Shown here in pieces: positions 38,679-48,319 of a stretch of 64,000 bases of DNA. The notes under the pieces are model-generated. The model made no database searches, had not been told where the DNA came from, and was given only the letters and a program-made list of their open reading frames with translations. A program made the position numbers and the translations under genes. Within the stretch, counting starts at the first letter, position 1. The number at the start of each line of letters is the position of its first letter. The DNA is from Schizochytrium sp. TIO01 (Eukaryota; Sar; Bigyra; Thraustochytrida; Thraustochytriidae). The DNA lies in NCBI GenBank assembly GCA_004764695.1, contig SMSO01000035.1, positions 3,787,040-3,851,039 on the forward strand. The letters run 5' to 3'.

Positions 38679-41600
38679 TTACTCTTGCTTTTTGCGCATC
38701 TCCTCAACAAGCTTGGTGAAAACGGAATCTGGGTTACTAAGAAGCTCATTAGGGGGAGCCTGTTCAACAATCTTACCAGCACTCATGACCAAAATTTGAT
38801 CAGAGTCCATGATCGTCTGCAGACGATGGGCGACGGTAATCGTTGTGGTCTGAGTAAACGAGGTGCGAATAGTTCGCTGCAAAATCGCGTCCGTGGACGC
38901 ATCAAGACCAGAGCTGGCTTCGTCCATGAGAAGAACACGGCACTTGCGGAGGATAGCGCGGGCAACACCAATGAGCTGGCGCTGACCAAAACTGAAGTTC
39001 GAGCCACCCTCGGAAAGCATTACCTCCAAAGCAGTGCCAGGAATAGGGCGGTCAGCCTCAGCGGCCTGTTTCTTAGCCTCCTCAAGAAGACCCTCCACAT
39101 GGCCCTTAAGTTGGGTTACCTCAAGGGCGGCCCAGATATCCTCATTCGTGTACACATGGCGCGGGTCCAAGTTGTCGCGAAGAGAACCTGCAAACATAAT
39201 CGGATCCTGCGGGATAATTGCAATGTGCGTACGAAGGCGGTCAAGGCCAATGGTAGAGATGTCAATACCGTCAATCAGGATACGTCCCTTTGCCGGTTCA
39301 ATCAAACGCAGGAGCTGCAAAAAGAGAGTACTCTTACCACCGCCAGTACGTCCTACTACACCTTGCTTCGTGCCAGCCTTGATGCGCACAGAAATTCCAC
39401 GCAAGACGTAGTCTAGACCAGGACGATAACGAGACCAAACATCGTCCAGCACGATCTCGCCTCGGGATGGCCATGAGTCCTCAATCTGGGGCTTAGTTGG
39501 CATATCCTCATCGAGCTCAGGAGCCTCAGAGGGGACCTCCTTGTACTCATTGATACGTTCCACAGATACAACATTGTTCTCAAGCTCAACACTCATACGT
39601 ACAGTCCAGTTAAGAGACTGGGTGACCTGAAGGGAGTATGAGAGGCAAAGACCGGCGAAGGAAGCATTTACAGAGCCGCCGAGGGCAACTAGAAAAACAG
39701 CTGTTGCAAGCACCAGGAAGTTACCGATGAACTCAAGGCGTACTGCGAGCCAGCGGTTAGCAGCAATTGAAAGGTAGTACGCACCAAGCTGGGTGTCAAG
39801 CTGGGTCTGGTTCTGACGTACAAATCGACGGGTCACACCAAAAGCACGGATGGTAGTTGCGCCATCAAGAGATTCTGAAAAGTGCGAGTAGATTGGCGAG
39901 CGTAACACAGCATCCCAGCGCTTGAGCTCACGGCTTGATGCAATATAGTATCGCTGGACGTAGAAGTATGCAACCAGCATAAACGGTACGACAGCCAGAA
40001 ATTCAGGAATAACGTATCCGATAGTGGAAAAGGTTCCTACTACTGTGAAAGTAGTGCTCAAAAAGCTAAAAAGACTGTCCGGGAGAGACTCATCGATCGC
40101 GTACACATCCTTACTGAAACGGTTCAGGATACGCCCAATCGGGGTCGTATCAAAGAATGACATGGGTGCGCGGCAAACAGAAGTAACGAGGCCATCGTGC
40201 ATGGAGCGCGATGCGTGAAGGGCAATAATGGCCATATACACAGTCACACCACCCACAGCCAGAATACTGGTGATAGACAGAAGGGAGTAAATACCAAGGT
40301 AGAATCCAACATGCGGGCTCTGAGAAGCACCAGCCGTCATCTTGTCCATCCAAGCATGAGTTGACTCAGAGAGCGGCATTTCCATCGCTGACAACATTGA
40401 GGTGCCAAAATCAGAGCTCTGCATACTGGATTGGCCAAAAGCGTGGTGGAGGCCGGTATGCTCATAAGTATTTGCGTAAATAGGCTCCGACATGTTTGAG
40501 GTGAAGTTGTAGTGAAGGTAGCTGGGAGACGCAGCTTCGCTTTTGGCCTTGCTGGACCAAAATGCAAGCCAAGCTGAGGTGCCAACATCAAGGCCAGTGC
40601 GAAGTGCAAACACAATAAGGACAGTGAGGGAAACAAACTTTCCGCCAACAGCCTCAGCATACTGTCCATAAACAGCCCACTCAACACGACCAACGTTACG
40701 CTCCTCCTGGCCAGTAAGGTTACCTTTGCCCTTTGATTTGTCCTTAGAAAATGAGCTCATCTTGCGACCCATACCCTTGGCATCCTGTTGTGCCTCTCCC
40801 TTAGCTTCACCAGCAGCAGTGTCAACATCTCCTTGGTCATCGTCAACACTCTCCTGGCTCTTGGAGCGTACCTGTTCAATGCGCACCATGAGGCGTGCGA
40901 GCTCAGAGTCGCTCTTCGCGGTAATCTCCTTGGCGCGTCCTTGCTCAACGATGCGTCCCCGCTTCATAACAATGATCTGGTCGGCCTGCGGAGCAAACTT
41001 GAGAGCATGAGTAACAATGAGAACTGTGCGCTTGCGGCCAGTTGTTGGGTTAGGCTCCTTGAGAATTCCTTGGAAGCAGTTCTTCCAAAGGAAGGCTCCA
41101 ACGTGCTCATCGACAGCCTCGAAGCAGGTCTCCAAGAACAGAATATCAGCACGAGAGTAGACAGCACGGGCCAAGGCAACACGCGCCTTTTGGCCACCAG
41201 AAAGGTTGATTCCGCGCTCGCCAATCTCGGTTGAGTCTCCATCGGCAAGCTGCTCAAAGTCTGAAGTCAATGAGCAGGCGAAGACAACACGGTTGTACCA
41301 GTCACGATCATAAGGAGCTCCAAAGAGAATGTTGTCGCGCACGCTGGCGTTCTGAATCCACGGGTTCTGCGAGGCGTAGGATAGGGATCCACGAAGGCCA
41401 ACAGCAGGCAGGCCACCGCTCAAAGGGTCGGCAAGGCCAGGACGCAAATCTCCGATGAGCGCATTGAGCAAAGCGGACTTGCCTGAACCAACTTCTCCAG
41501 TGAGAAAACAGACGTCGCCGGCCTTTACAGTGAAGTTGACATCATGAAGAGCTTGGGAGCGGCGAGAATCGTCCCAGAAGAAGTTGCCATGGCGCATCTG

Positions 41601-43838
41601 GATTGCAGCATCTTCAGGAAGCTGCGGGTCACGACGCATTTCCTCAAGAGCATTAAAGTCAATTTCCTCAGAGTACAGAAAGCTACCAATACGACGCAAA
41701 GATACTGAGGCTTCGACGGCAGAGGTCAAAATATTCGGTAAGACTGCGAGCGGAAAACGGAGTGCGGACAACAGAGAAAGACTAGTGAAGGTCGTGGCAG
41801 CATCGAGGACGCCACCAAGTGCCACATAAGTTGCAAAAGTCACAAGAGTGACCACTACAGAAGTTCCAGTCCAGAGCATACGGGCCACAGCACGCATCAT
41901 AACATACTTTTTCAGGAGCTTCAGTTCATCCTCACGAGCATCTTTGATCATGTGGCGGAACGTGCGTTCCCAGCCGTACAGCTTGATCACCTTCATGGAA
42001 GTGATGGCTTCCCCAGTACGACGGATGCGTTCATCCTTAACCTTCATAAGGTCGGCCTGGATTGACTTAATCTGGCGGGCAACGTAGCCTGTAAGGGGGG
42101 TCATAACCAAGAAGACCACAGCGACGGCAGCAAGAGCAGCCCACTTGACCTCTTGCCAAAGAAAAAACATTGAAAGAGTGACCTGGTACGGGGAACTCCA
42201 GATGACATGGAGATACGGAAACAGAAAGTTTAACCGCGAGCAATCTGTGCTCATGAGGTTGACAACCTCACCAGTTGTGCGCTGTTGACGTGCCGAAGGT
42301 GTCAGACGCAAGGCCTTGCGGTAAATGGACGTCAACAGAGCAGAGCGGACACGCATACCTGTGCGGAAAACGCGGTGGAAGTAGATGTGCAAAGTGAAAG
42401 TCTGTGTTGCTGCAGTGACGAACATGAGCAAAGCCAGGAGGTAACCGTGCTCAATGGGCTGGTCCTTGGACTGCAAGTAGCTAATCATACGGCGCAGGAG
42501 TTGAGGTCCAACGAAGATGAGGGTATCGTAGATGAATTTGAAGAACGCAGCCTCGTAGAAAGGTGTCAAGATGCCAGCGTTGTGCAGACCAAGGACCATG
42601 ACCCAAAGATTACCATCTTTGGCGTCATCGTCCTTCGACTTGGTTTCCTTCTTCTTGTCATCTGCTTGTGCACTACCAGCACCACTAGCTCCCGTAGCAC
42701 CGGTGGCGCCTCCATTCTGGGATGTGTTGTTGGCATTAGCACCTTCACCATTTCCAGCTTCGGTATCATCATCGTTGATTCGCGAGTATTCGCACCCAGA
42801 GTCATCAACGTGTACATCATGGCTATGGTCCTCACACTTCTTCGCAGCGCGCTTGCGGTCATCATTTGCCTTGGCCTTTTCAAAGGCATCTGTGAAGCGG
42901 CGTCCAAGAACCTGTGCATCGTCTTCGCGAAGCAACTTGTAAAAGTCCGTTTGTTCCAAAGGACGCTCAAAGCCCTTATGCATGAGCGGTTCCATCCAGT
43001 AGAAACACAATCTCGATAGAAGACCTGCGTACTGCTCAGGGGTACGGGACAGGCGGCTGAGCATCGAAGCGGACTCGTCAGGAGTCGTTGGTACTCCAGC
43101 CTGGGCACCTTCGTTACCTTCGTCCTCCTCAATAGCAGCCTCAGACATGAAGGACTCATGTTGCAAGAGGGCTTCGTGGAGACCACTTTGGGCAGCCATC
43201 TCACGGAGCTTATGGCGGAGTGAACGCCAGTCGCGGTTGAAACATACCATGAAAAAAGCGGCAGCAATCTTGAGCGACAAGAGAGCAATGCTCGTGGAGA
43301 CCACGAACTTGCGACGGTCGTTGTTTGGGTAGTCGAACTCGGCATTGCGAAACATAGACCAGAGACGCAGAGACTCACCGATCATTTCAAAACCGACGTA
43401 GATACGAAGCCAGAGCCATTCTCCAGATCCGCGACGGACTTCATGCACAATCCAGGATGGTGTGATGATGATCCAAGGGAGCACGCCAAGCACAAAGAGG
43501 TCGATCCAGCGAAAGGTAGCCCAGCTAACATATGCTTCAGAATCGCCCCAAGTCTTGCGCTCATGGATAAACGCGGCCAACGGTAAGGTTCCTACTGCCA
43601 GAGCGAAAATGATGCGCAAGGCGTCCAAGATGCCAATGTGACGCAGGCTGAGCCACAGCGGAAACATGGTCTTCTTCTTGCGCAGTTTGCTCTCTATGAC
43701 GTGCCCAAAGCAGAAGCCCCCAAGTGCGACCAGCACTGGGAGGCCCATGAATACTACAGACCTGTAGCAAAGGCTCACCCCACCATCATCGTCCGGTTCG
43801 AGAAAAGATGTTACTCGGGCATCGCTGCCGCAAAACAT
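38679..43838 (-). CDS. ABCC-family (MRP-type) full-length ABC transporter
   Basis: A complete 1719-codon frame from ATG. It starts with an N-terminal membrane bundle (about 25-215, TMD0-like). A long acidic/Ser/Asn/Gly-rich linker precedes the first core transmembrane domain (about 420-720). NBD1 (about 745-965) has Walker A GEVGSGKSALL, Q-loop SQNPWIQNASVRDNILFG and signature LSGGQKARVALARA. The second membrane domain spans about 1040-1400. NBD2 (about 1435-1719) has GRTGGGKSTLF, FSFGQRQLIGVARA and LLMDEASSGLDAS. This TMD0-TMD-NBD-TMD-NBD order and the ABCC-type NBD spacing mark an MRP-type exporter of conjugates or organic anions. NBD1 Walker B reads LFLETCFEAVD, so the usual Asp-Asp pair is Glu903-Thr904. 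NBD1 is probably a non-catalytic ATP-binding site, as in many ABCC proteins but with a further Asp change. The substrate is unknown. Confidence 0.9.
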   Translation of the reverse strand: MFCGSDARVTSFLEPDDDGGVSLCYRSVVFMGLPVLVALGGFCFGHVIESKLRKKKTMFPLWLSLRHIGILDALRIIFALAVGTLPLAAFIHERKTWGDSEAYVSWATFRWIDLFVLGVLPWIIITPSWIVHEVRRGSGEWLWLRIYVGFEMIGESLRLWSMFRNAEFDYPNNDRRKFVVSTSIALLSLKIAAAFFMVCFNRDWRSLRHKLREMAAQSGLHEALLQHESFMSEAAIEEDEGNEGAQAGVPTTPDESASMLSRLSRTPEQYAGLLSRLCFYWMEPLMHKGFERPLEQTDFYKLLREDDAQVLGRRFTDAFEKAKANDDRKRAAKKCEDHSHDVHVDDSGCEYSRINDDDTEAGNGEGANANNTSQNGGATGATGASGAGSAQADDKKKETKSKDDDAKDGNLWVMVLGLHNAGILTPFYEAAFFKFIYDTLIFVGPQLLRRMISYLQSKDQPIEHGYLLALLMFVTAATQTFTLHIYFHRVFRTGMRVRSALLTSIYRKALRLTPSARQQRTTGEVVNLMSTDCSRLNFLFPYLHVIWSSPYQVTLSMFFLWQEVKWAALAAVAVVFLVMTPLTGYVARQIKSIQADLMKVKDERIRRTGEAITSMKVIKLYGWERTFRHMIKDAREDELKLLKKYVMMRAVARMLWTGTSVVVTLVTFATYVALGGVLDAATTFTSLSLLSALRFPLAVLPNILTSAVEASVSLRRIGSFLYSEEIDFNALEEMRRDPQLPEDAAIQMRHGNFFWDDSRRSQALHDVNFTVKAGDVCFLTGEVGSGKSALLNALIGDLRPGLADPLSGGLPAVGLRGSLSYASQNPWIQNASVRDNILFGAPYDRDWYNRVVFACSLTSDFEQLADGDSTEIGERGINLSGGQKARVALARAVYSRADILFLETCFEAVDEHVGAFLWKNCFQGILKEPNPTTGRKRTVLIVTHALKFAPQADQIIVMKRGRIVEQGRAKEITAKSDSELARLMVRIEQVRSKSQESVDDDQGDVDTAAGEAKGEAQQDAKGMGRKMSSFSKDKSKGKGNLTGQEERNVGRVEWAVYGQYAEAVGGKFVSLTVLIVFALRTGLDVGTSAWLAFWSSKAKSEAASPSYLHYNFTSNMSEPIYANTYEHTGLHHAFGQSSMQSSDFGTSMLSAMEMPLSESTHAWMDKMTAGASQSPHVGFYLGIYSLLSITSILAVGGVTVYMAIIALHASRSMHDGLVTSVCRAPMSFFDTTPIGRILNRFSKDVYAIDESLPDSLFSFLSTTFTVVGTFSTIGYVIPEFLAVVPFMLVAYFYVQRYYIASSRELKRWDAVLRSPIYSHFSESLDGATTIRAFGVTRRFVRQNQTQLDTQLGAYYLSIAANRWLAVRLEFIGNFLVLATAVFLVALGGSVNASFAGLCLSYSLQVTQSLNWTVRMSVELENNVVSVERINEYKEVPSEAPELDEDMPTKPQIEDSWPSRGEIVLDDVWSRYRPGLDYVLRGISVRIKAGTKQGVVGRTGGGKSTLFLQLLRLIEPAKGRILIDGIDISTIGLDRLRTHIAIIPQDPIMFAGSLRDNLDPRHVYTNEDIWAALEVTQLKGHVEGLLEEAKKQAAEADRPIPGTALEVMLSEGGSNFSFGQRQLIGVARAILRKCRVLLMDEASSGLDASTDAILQRTIRTSFTQTTTITVAHRLQTIMDSDQILVMSAGKIVEQAPPNELLSNPDSVFTKLVEEMRKKQE

Positions 43839-44468
43839 CTTGATTAAATTTCGTAGTCTGTGAAGTTTATTTCTGCCAAGGATGCTCGAGTTTCTATGTT
43901 GCCAAAGGTACTAGAGCTCTATCGATGACGCGGTTTCTCAGCTGATCTTTTGATGAGCTAATCGAATTGTATCGAGTTGTAATGAAATGAAGCTATCGTT
44001 TTCGTGGATCGATCGATGGCTTCCCGATCCTCGCGCCGGCGATTTCAATCCTTCAAACAAATTACGTTTGTAATTGAAGACCCAATTTCAATCGCGTCTC
44101 CACTTAGCGCAAGTCCACCTTCGCGAGGCTACAGCGCAAGCTTCGTGGTCTTCCTCGCCTCGCTCGGCGCCTCCAATTTCTCCGCCTTCGAGTCTCCACG
44201 AGGAGGAGTGAGGGAGCCCCAGCTGCTGCTAGAACCAGCCAGCAGGTTTTGCGTGTCTCCGCGGCAAGCTCCTGTCGAGCTCCGTGGGATTCGGGATTTG
44301 CTTTCGCTGCCGCTGTCGGCCTCCTTGCCTTCCCGCCGCGTTCCCTCGCTCCCGAAGGATCGTGAGAATCAATCGGGCTCTGCTGCGCACAAGAATGAAC
44401 AACGAATTCATTCAACAACAATCATTCGCTCATTCATTCATTTACCTCATTATTCAGAACGACATCAC

Positions 44469-44502
44469 TTTCTTTTTTCTTTCTTTCTTTCTTTCTTTCT
44501 TT
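44469..44502 (+). repeat. (CTTT)n microsatellite
   Basis: About eight CTTT units with one interruption. Confidence 0.8.
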
Positions 44503-44785
44503 TCATTATCAATTAATGATCACTCATTGCAATCAATTCTCATCAGTGATTCCATGTGATTCATAACTCCAAATTTGCTCATTTTTTTTTTCAGATAAAT
44601 ACGCGTGAATTAGACGGAAGCTGTTGACCTGTGAGGAGCATTGGCAAAAGCTATCGATCGCTATTGTCGTTTTCGTTGCTCTCGCAGTTATCAAAGTACT
44701 GAAGCCTTGTTCTCGTCAGTTGACTCTTCTTTTATCAATTCCATTCATATTGATTCATCGATATTAAAAGGCAGAGATTCTTCCC

Positions 44786-44812
44786 TCTTTTCTTTTCTTT
44801 TCTTTTCTTTCG
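44786..44812 (+). repeat. (CTTTT)n microsatellite
   Basis: About five CTTTT units. Confidence 0.75.
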
Positions 44813-45020
44813 TCCAATCATGAAATCAGCTCGCCAAAGCCGCACAAAAGGCAGGCGATCAAAGGCTGTCATCGCCTGCCACAGGCTTTGACTCGAGCTC
44901 TCCAAGCCTGCAGCAAACTTGCTAGTGCCTTCGTTGAAACCGGTCTCCAGTTCCCAAGTCTGTGCCGCGTCTCCATTCTGGCCATCTCGCAGCATATGGT
45001 GAGTGCAATGACGCACAGAC

Positions 45021-45129
45021 AAACAATCAAACAAACAAATTGAAACAAACAAACAAACAAACAAACAAACAAACAAACAAACAAACAAACAAACAAACAA
45101 ACAAACAAACAAACAAACAAACAAACAAA
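45021..45129 (+). repeat. (CAAA)n microsatellite, ~105 bp
   Basis: More than 20 CAAA units in near-perfect succession. Spurious Cys/Leu/Phe/Val frames on the minus strand come from it. Confidence 0.95.
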
Positions 45130-45281
45130 TATAGAACGCCTAAAAGCAAGCAATTCCAGGTCCACCGCATCTGCAAAACCAAACAACGAAATCCTCGCAC
45201 CGTGGTTCATGGCATCATAGTGGCAGTCAAGCAAACAGAAGACAAGAGAACCGTGGCAATGTCTGCGTCCTTTCGCTGATC

Positions 45282-45334
45282 TTCATTCATTCATTCATTC
45301 ATTCATTCATTCATTCATTCATTCATTCATTCAT
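45282..45334 (+). repeat. (CATT)n microsatellite
   Basis: About 13 perfect CATT units. Confidence 0.95.
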
Positions 45335-45676
45335 ATCAAATCAATCTTTTCCAGTGAATGAGTCCTTTTATAGTACTGCGCATACAATTCGAGTTTTATG
45401 ATTTATTTCAATTTTCAACCATAAACCTTAAAAAACCAACTTTTAAAATAAAAATATTGCCTTCATAAATACCAACTCGACAACTTGCACTCCTATCCAC
45501 GGCCACAGTTTACGTTAGGAGGCCGTGGCGTGGCAGGATCAGATCACCCGCTGTGCAAAGAACAGGGAGGCGTTAAAAAGACCTTTCATCTCTTTTCGTT
45601 TCCTTTTGTCTCCGCTTTTCTACAGTTCGTACGTACGAATGTGTTTTAGTTTTGCCTTTTCTTTCTCTTTTCCTGT

Positions 45677-45741
45677 TTTTAATTTTAATTTTAATTTTAA
45701 TTTTAATTTTAATTTTAATTTTAGTTTTAATTTTAATTTTT
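45677..45741 (+). repeat. (AATTTT)n microsatellite
   Basis: About ten 6-base units ending in a T run. It gives a spurious Asn-Phe repeat frame. Confidence 0.9.
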
Positions 45742-46183
45742 TTTAACTCATAGATACGAAGAATATGAACATCGCAATTAAGGAATCTATCGCTTCATTC
45801 GTAAACTCCGAACGGAAGCCTGGCGATCCCGGGAAGCGCTGGCGCCGCCTGCGACAAGGCCAAAGCCTCCTCCTCCTCCTGGCAGGCCAGGCACATATGG
45901 GGGCGGCCTCTGCCCTCGCCTGCGCGGCCTGGCAGCGCCTCGCCCAGGGAGGAAGGAGGCCGAAGCTTCGTGGGATCTCAGATCCTCTTTCATTCTTCTT
46001 CTGCGGATGACGCAGTATCCGCTATGTGGCACTAGGACTGCGCTAGCCACGCCGCGCCATCTTTTCTCCACTGCTTCGGGTACGCCGCAAGTGGGTTATA
46101 GGGCTCTGCACAGTAGAGTATACGTTTAAGGCCCACTTGCGTCTGGTTTGTTTCACTTGTGACGAATGCCACAAAAGAACCCA

Positions 46184-46208
46184 CTCTCTCTCTCTCTCTC
46201 TCTCTCTC
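46184..46208 (+). repeat. (CT)n dinucleotide repeat
   Basis: About 12 CT units. Confidence 0.85.
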
Positions 46209-47795
46209 GCCTGAAGTTCTTCCGCTTCCCTGTTCTGCAGAACCGCGGCGGATCGATCCTCTTTGAGGGGTACTTCGCACCTTTGGTGCCGGTACCTGCG
46301 GGTAATAAACTACGGGCTGTTATCATTAGTATTGCAGGGGGAGGGGTTTTGGACGCGTATTTAATGCGAGGAGGTGCAGGGAGACCCCTGGGGTCAGATT
46401 CGGTTGGCCATCGCGGTTTTCCCGAGCCTCCCAAAAGATGCTGCCGAAGCGCCGAGATGAATGCACTGTTTGACGATGGATGTGGATTGACTTACGCTGT
46501 TGATGGTGGGTTTATTGTTGGAGGAAGATCGCTTTGATCATTGTCGCTGGAGAAGGACTCGAGGCAGCCAGCCGTCTGGCGATATCTTGGCAAGAGCTGG
46601 CTGACTGGCTGTCTTACTGCTTATCTTTATTTATTTTTAGCGATCGATGCACGAGCTAAATATATCGTGGCCTGTTTGCTTATGTTTAACTTATCTTGTT
46701 CGTGACACACACTTACGAAAAGGTTCCCAAAGATTGATTGCCTTTGGCTTTCTTTGTGGTCTTGTAGAAAAGGTAAAGCTATGGAATGACTGGCTGATGA
46801 ATGAATGAATCATGGAGAACTGGGTAAATTGAAGAATGAAGCTTCCTCCGCTTCAGCGTAGCCTGGGCAGCGTCGCTGGAGCTAGAGGTTTTTTATGCTC
46901 TGCGTTCGCACGTCTCCGGGGAGACGCAGGCCTTTCGAGGTGATTTCGATTTCACGCAATATATGAATGACCCGTCTGCGAGCGAAGGAATCGGTGCAAC
47001 CTAAGTAAAGCTGCCACCAAGAAAGCTATCACCATCATCACAACTACTGTTGTACTTGTGCCTACTTGCTACAGCCCTAAATCGTGCAATGCGCTTCCAA
47101 CACAGCGAGTTCCAACTCCAAGCGATGATGCCTTCTGTCGAGCACGCTGGTCCACGTGCACGACAGAACGCCAACCTTCTCCAGCCGGAGGAACTCGTGG
47201 AGGGTAGGGCCAATATCGACGGGTCGGCGTTAGATTTCCCAGCTCTAGGACCAGCTGCTTCTTATATTCTTAAGTGGATCATCATCGTTCCCACGAAGAC
47301 ATAGCTACCTGCATCTTTGCAAACTCTGCGAACTTTGCAGAGGCATGAGCTCAAGACGGAGCTCACAGTATTGTATTGTATTGTGCGATGAGCCGAGATC
47401 TCAGTCATTCTGAGCCCGAGACGAATGAAAAGTATCGCTAGCTCTCGAATGCAAAACTAGCTTATCTCAAGCTCGACAATGAGGGTAGCTCCGGACCACC
47501 GGGTCGTTGTTCAAGTTGGATAGTACGCAGGTGCCTAAGTAATCACTCCTCCAATGAGTCGGATGGCCACCTTCAAGTTCGAAGGTGTCGTATCAACAAC
47601 CCTGTGCTGGTCCGCTTTACATACAATGCATTGTTATGATTCATCAGTGCCATTCGTGATATCCAACCGTAGTGCCGAGAGTGTCTGAGATTGATTTAAC
47701 TTTATTCGTGCTTTTGGGACTCGGGTGCACGTGCAAGTGCCAGCGAGAGGTCTTGGTCTTTGAACAAGGCTTTTTATGAAGTAGGTACCAGGTAC

Positions 47796-47832
47796 TAGCT
47801 ACTAGGTACTAGCTAGCTAGGTGTAGCTAGCA
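47796..47832 (+). repeat. TACTAGGTAC/AGCTAGCTAGG palindromic short repeat
   Basis: Overlapping GGTACTAGCTACTAGGTACT and AGCTAGCTAGGTG, a self-complementary short repeat. Similar words recur at 6110, 21720 and 62955. Confidence 0.5.
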
Positions 47833-48245
47833 CCTTGAACGAAGGAGGACCCAGATGCTGGTCCGAGCGCTTCAGAGACATTGCCCGTCTATAGTACTGC
47901 CTACCATTCGCCACTTGAAGTGAACTGAGCTTCTTTGTTCGAAGTCGAGAGCGAGCTTCGCACTTTTAGGCCTCGCACCCGAGATCTTCACGGTACACTG
48001 CCCGTTGGAAGGAAGCAATTCCAAATTAGCACTCCCAAAAGCTGACCTTGAGAATGATAAAACCTTGAACAAAGAATTTAGAAACTACCCTACCTCCGTT
48101 TTTAGTTCGCAAGTTGGGTAGATAATAAATAGAGAAATAGTCTTCAAGAGTTCCTCGGTTGTTCTACCTACCTTTGATCGAGGGTATCAAACTTGGCGAG
48201 GTGGCTTAAGGTATTCATTAAATAGACCTTCAAAAAATAAGTTCC

Positions 48246-48311
48246 GACTGGGGTTCAAGAAGCTAATAGCGACGAATTAGCTTCAACTGGGGTTCAAGAA
48301 GACAATAGCTA
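48246..48311 (+). repeat. Tandem pair of ~38-bp units
   Basis: ACTGGGGTTCAAGAAGCTAA (48251) is repeated as ACTGGGGTTCAAGAAGACAA about 38 bases later. Confidence 0.6.
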
Positions 48312-48319
48312 AAGATTGG

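Larger units (their letters stand above)
43839..48319. other. 4.5-kb microsatellite-rich gene desert
   Basis: No credible gene. Simple repeats are dense (listed separately). A few weak frames look faintly protein-like (plus 46166-46537; minus 47872-48072) but lack any recognised domain or conserved start. The ABCC promoter should lie at the left end. Confidence 0.55.

Noticed and set aside
42285-43378. Long frames (up to 270 codons) within the ABCC gene in other frames and strands
   Set aside because: They overlap a complete, motif-rich transporter frame and have no domain content of their own.
44735-45234. Minus-strand frames with repeated Val-Cys-Leu-Phe
   Set aside because: They are translations of the (CAAA)n microsatellite.
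45525-45746. Frame with Asn-Phe repeats
   Set aside because: It is a translation of the (AATTTT)n microsatellite.
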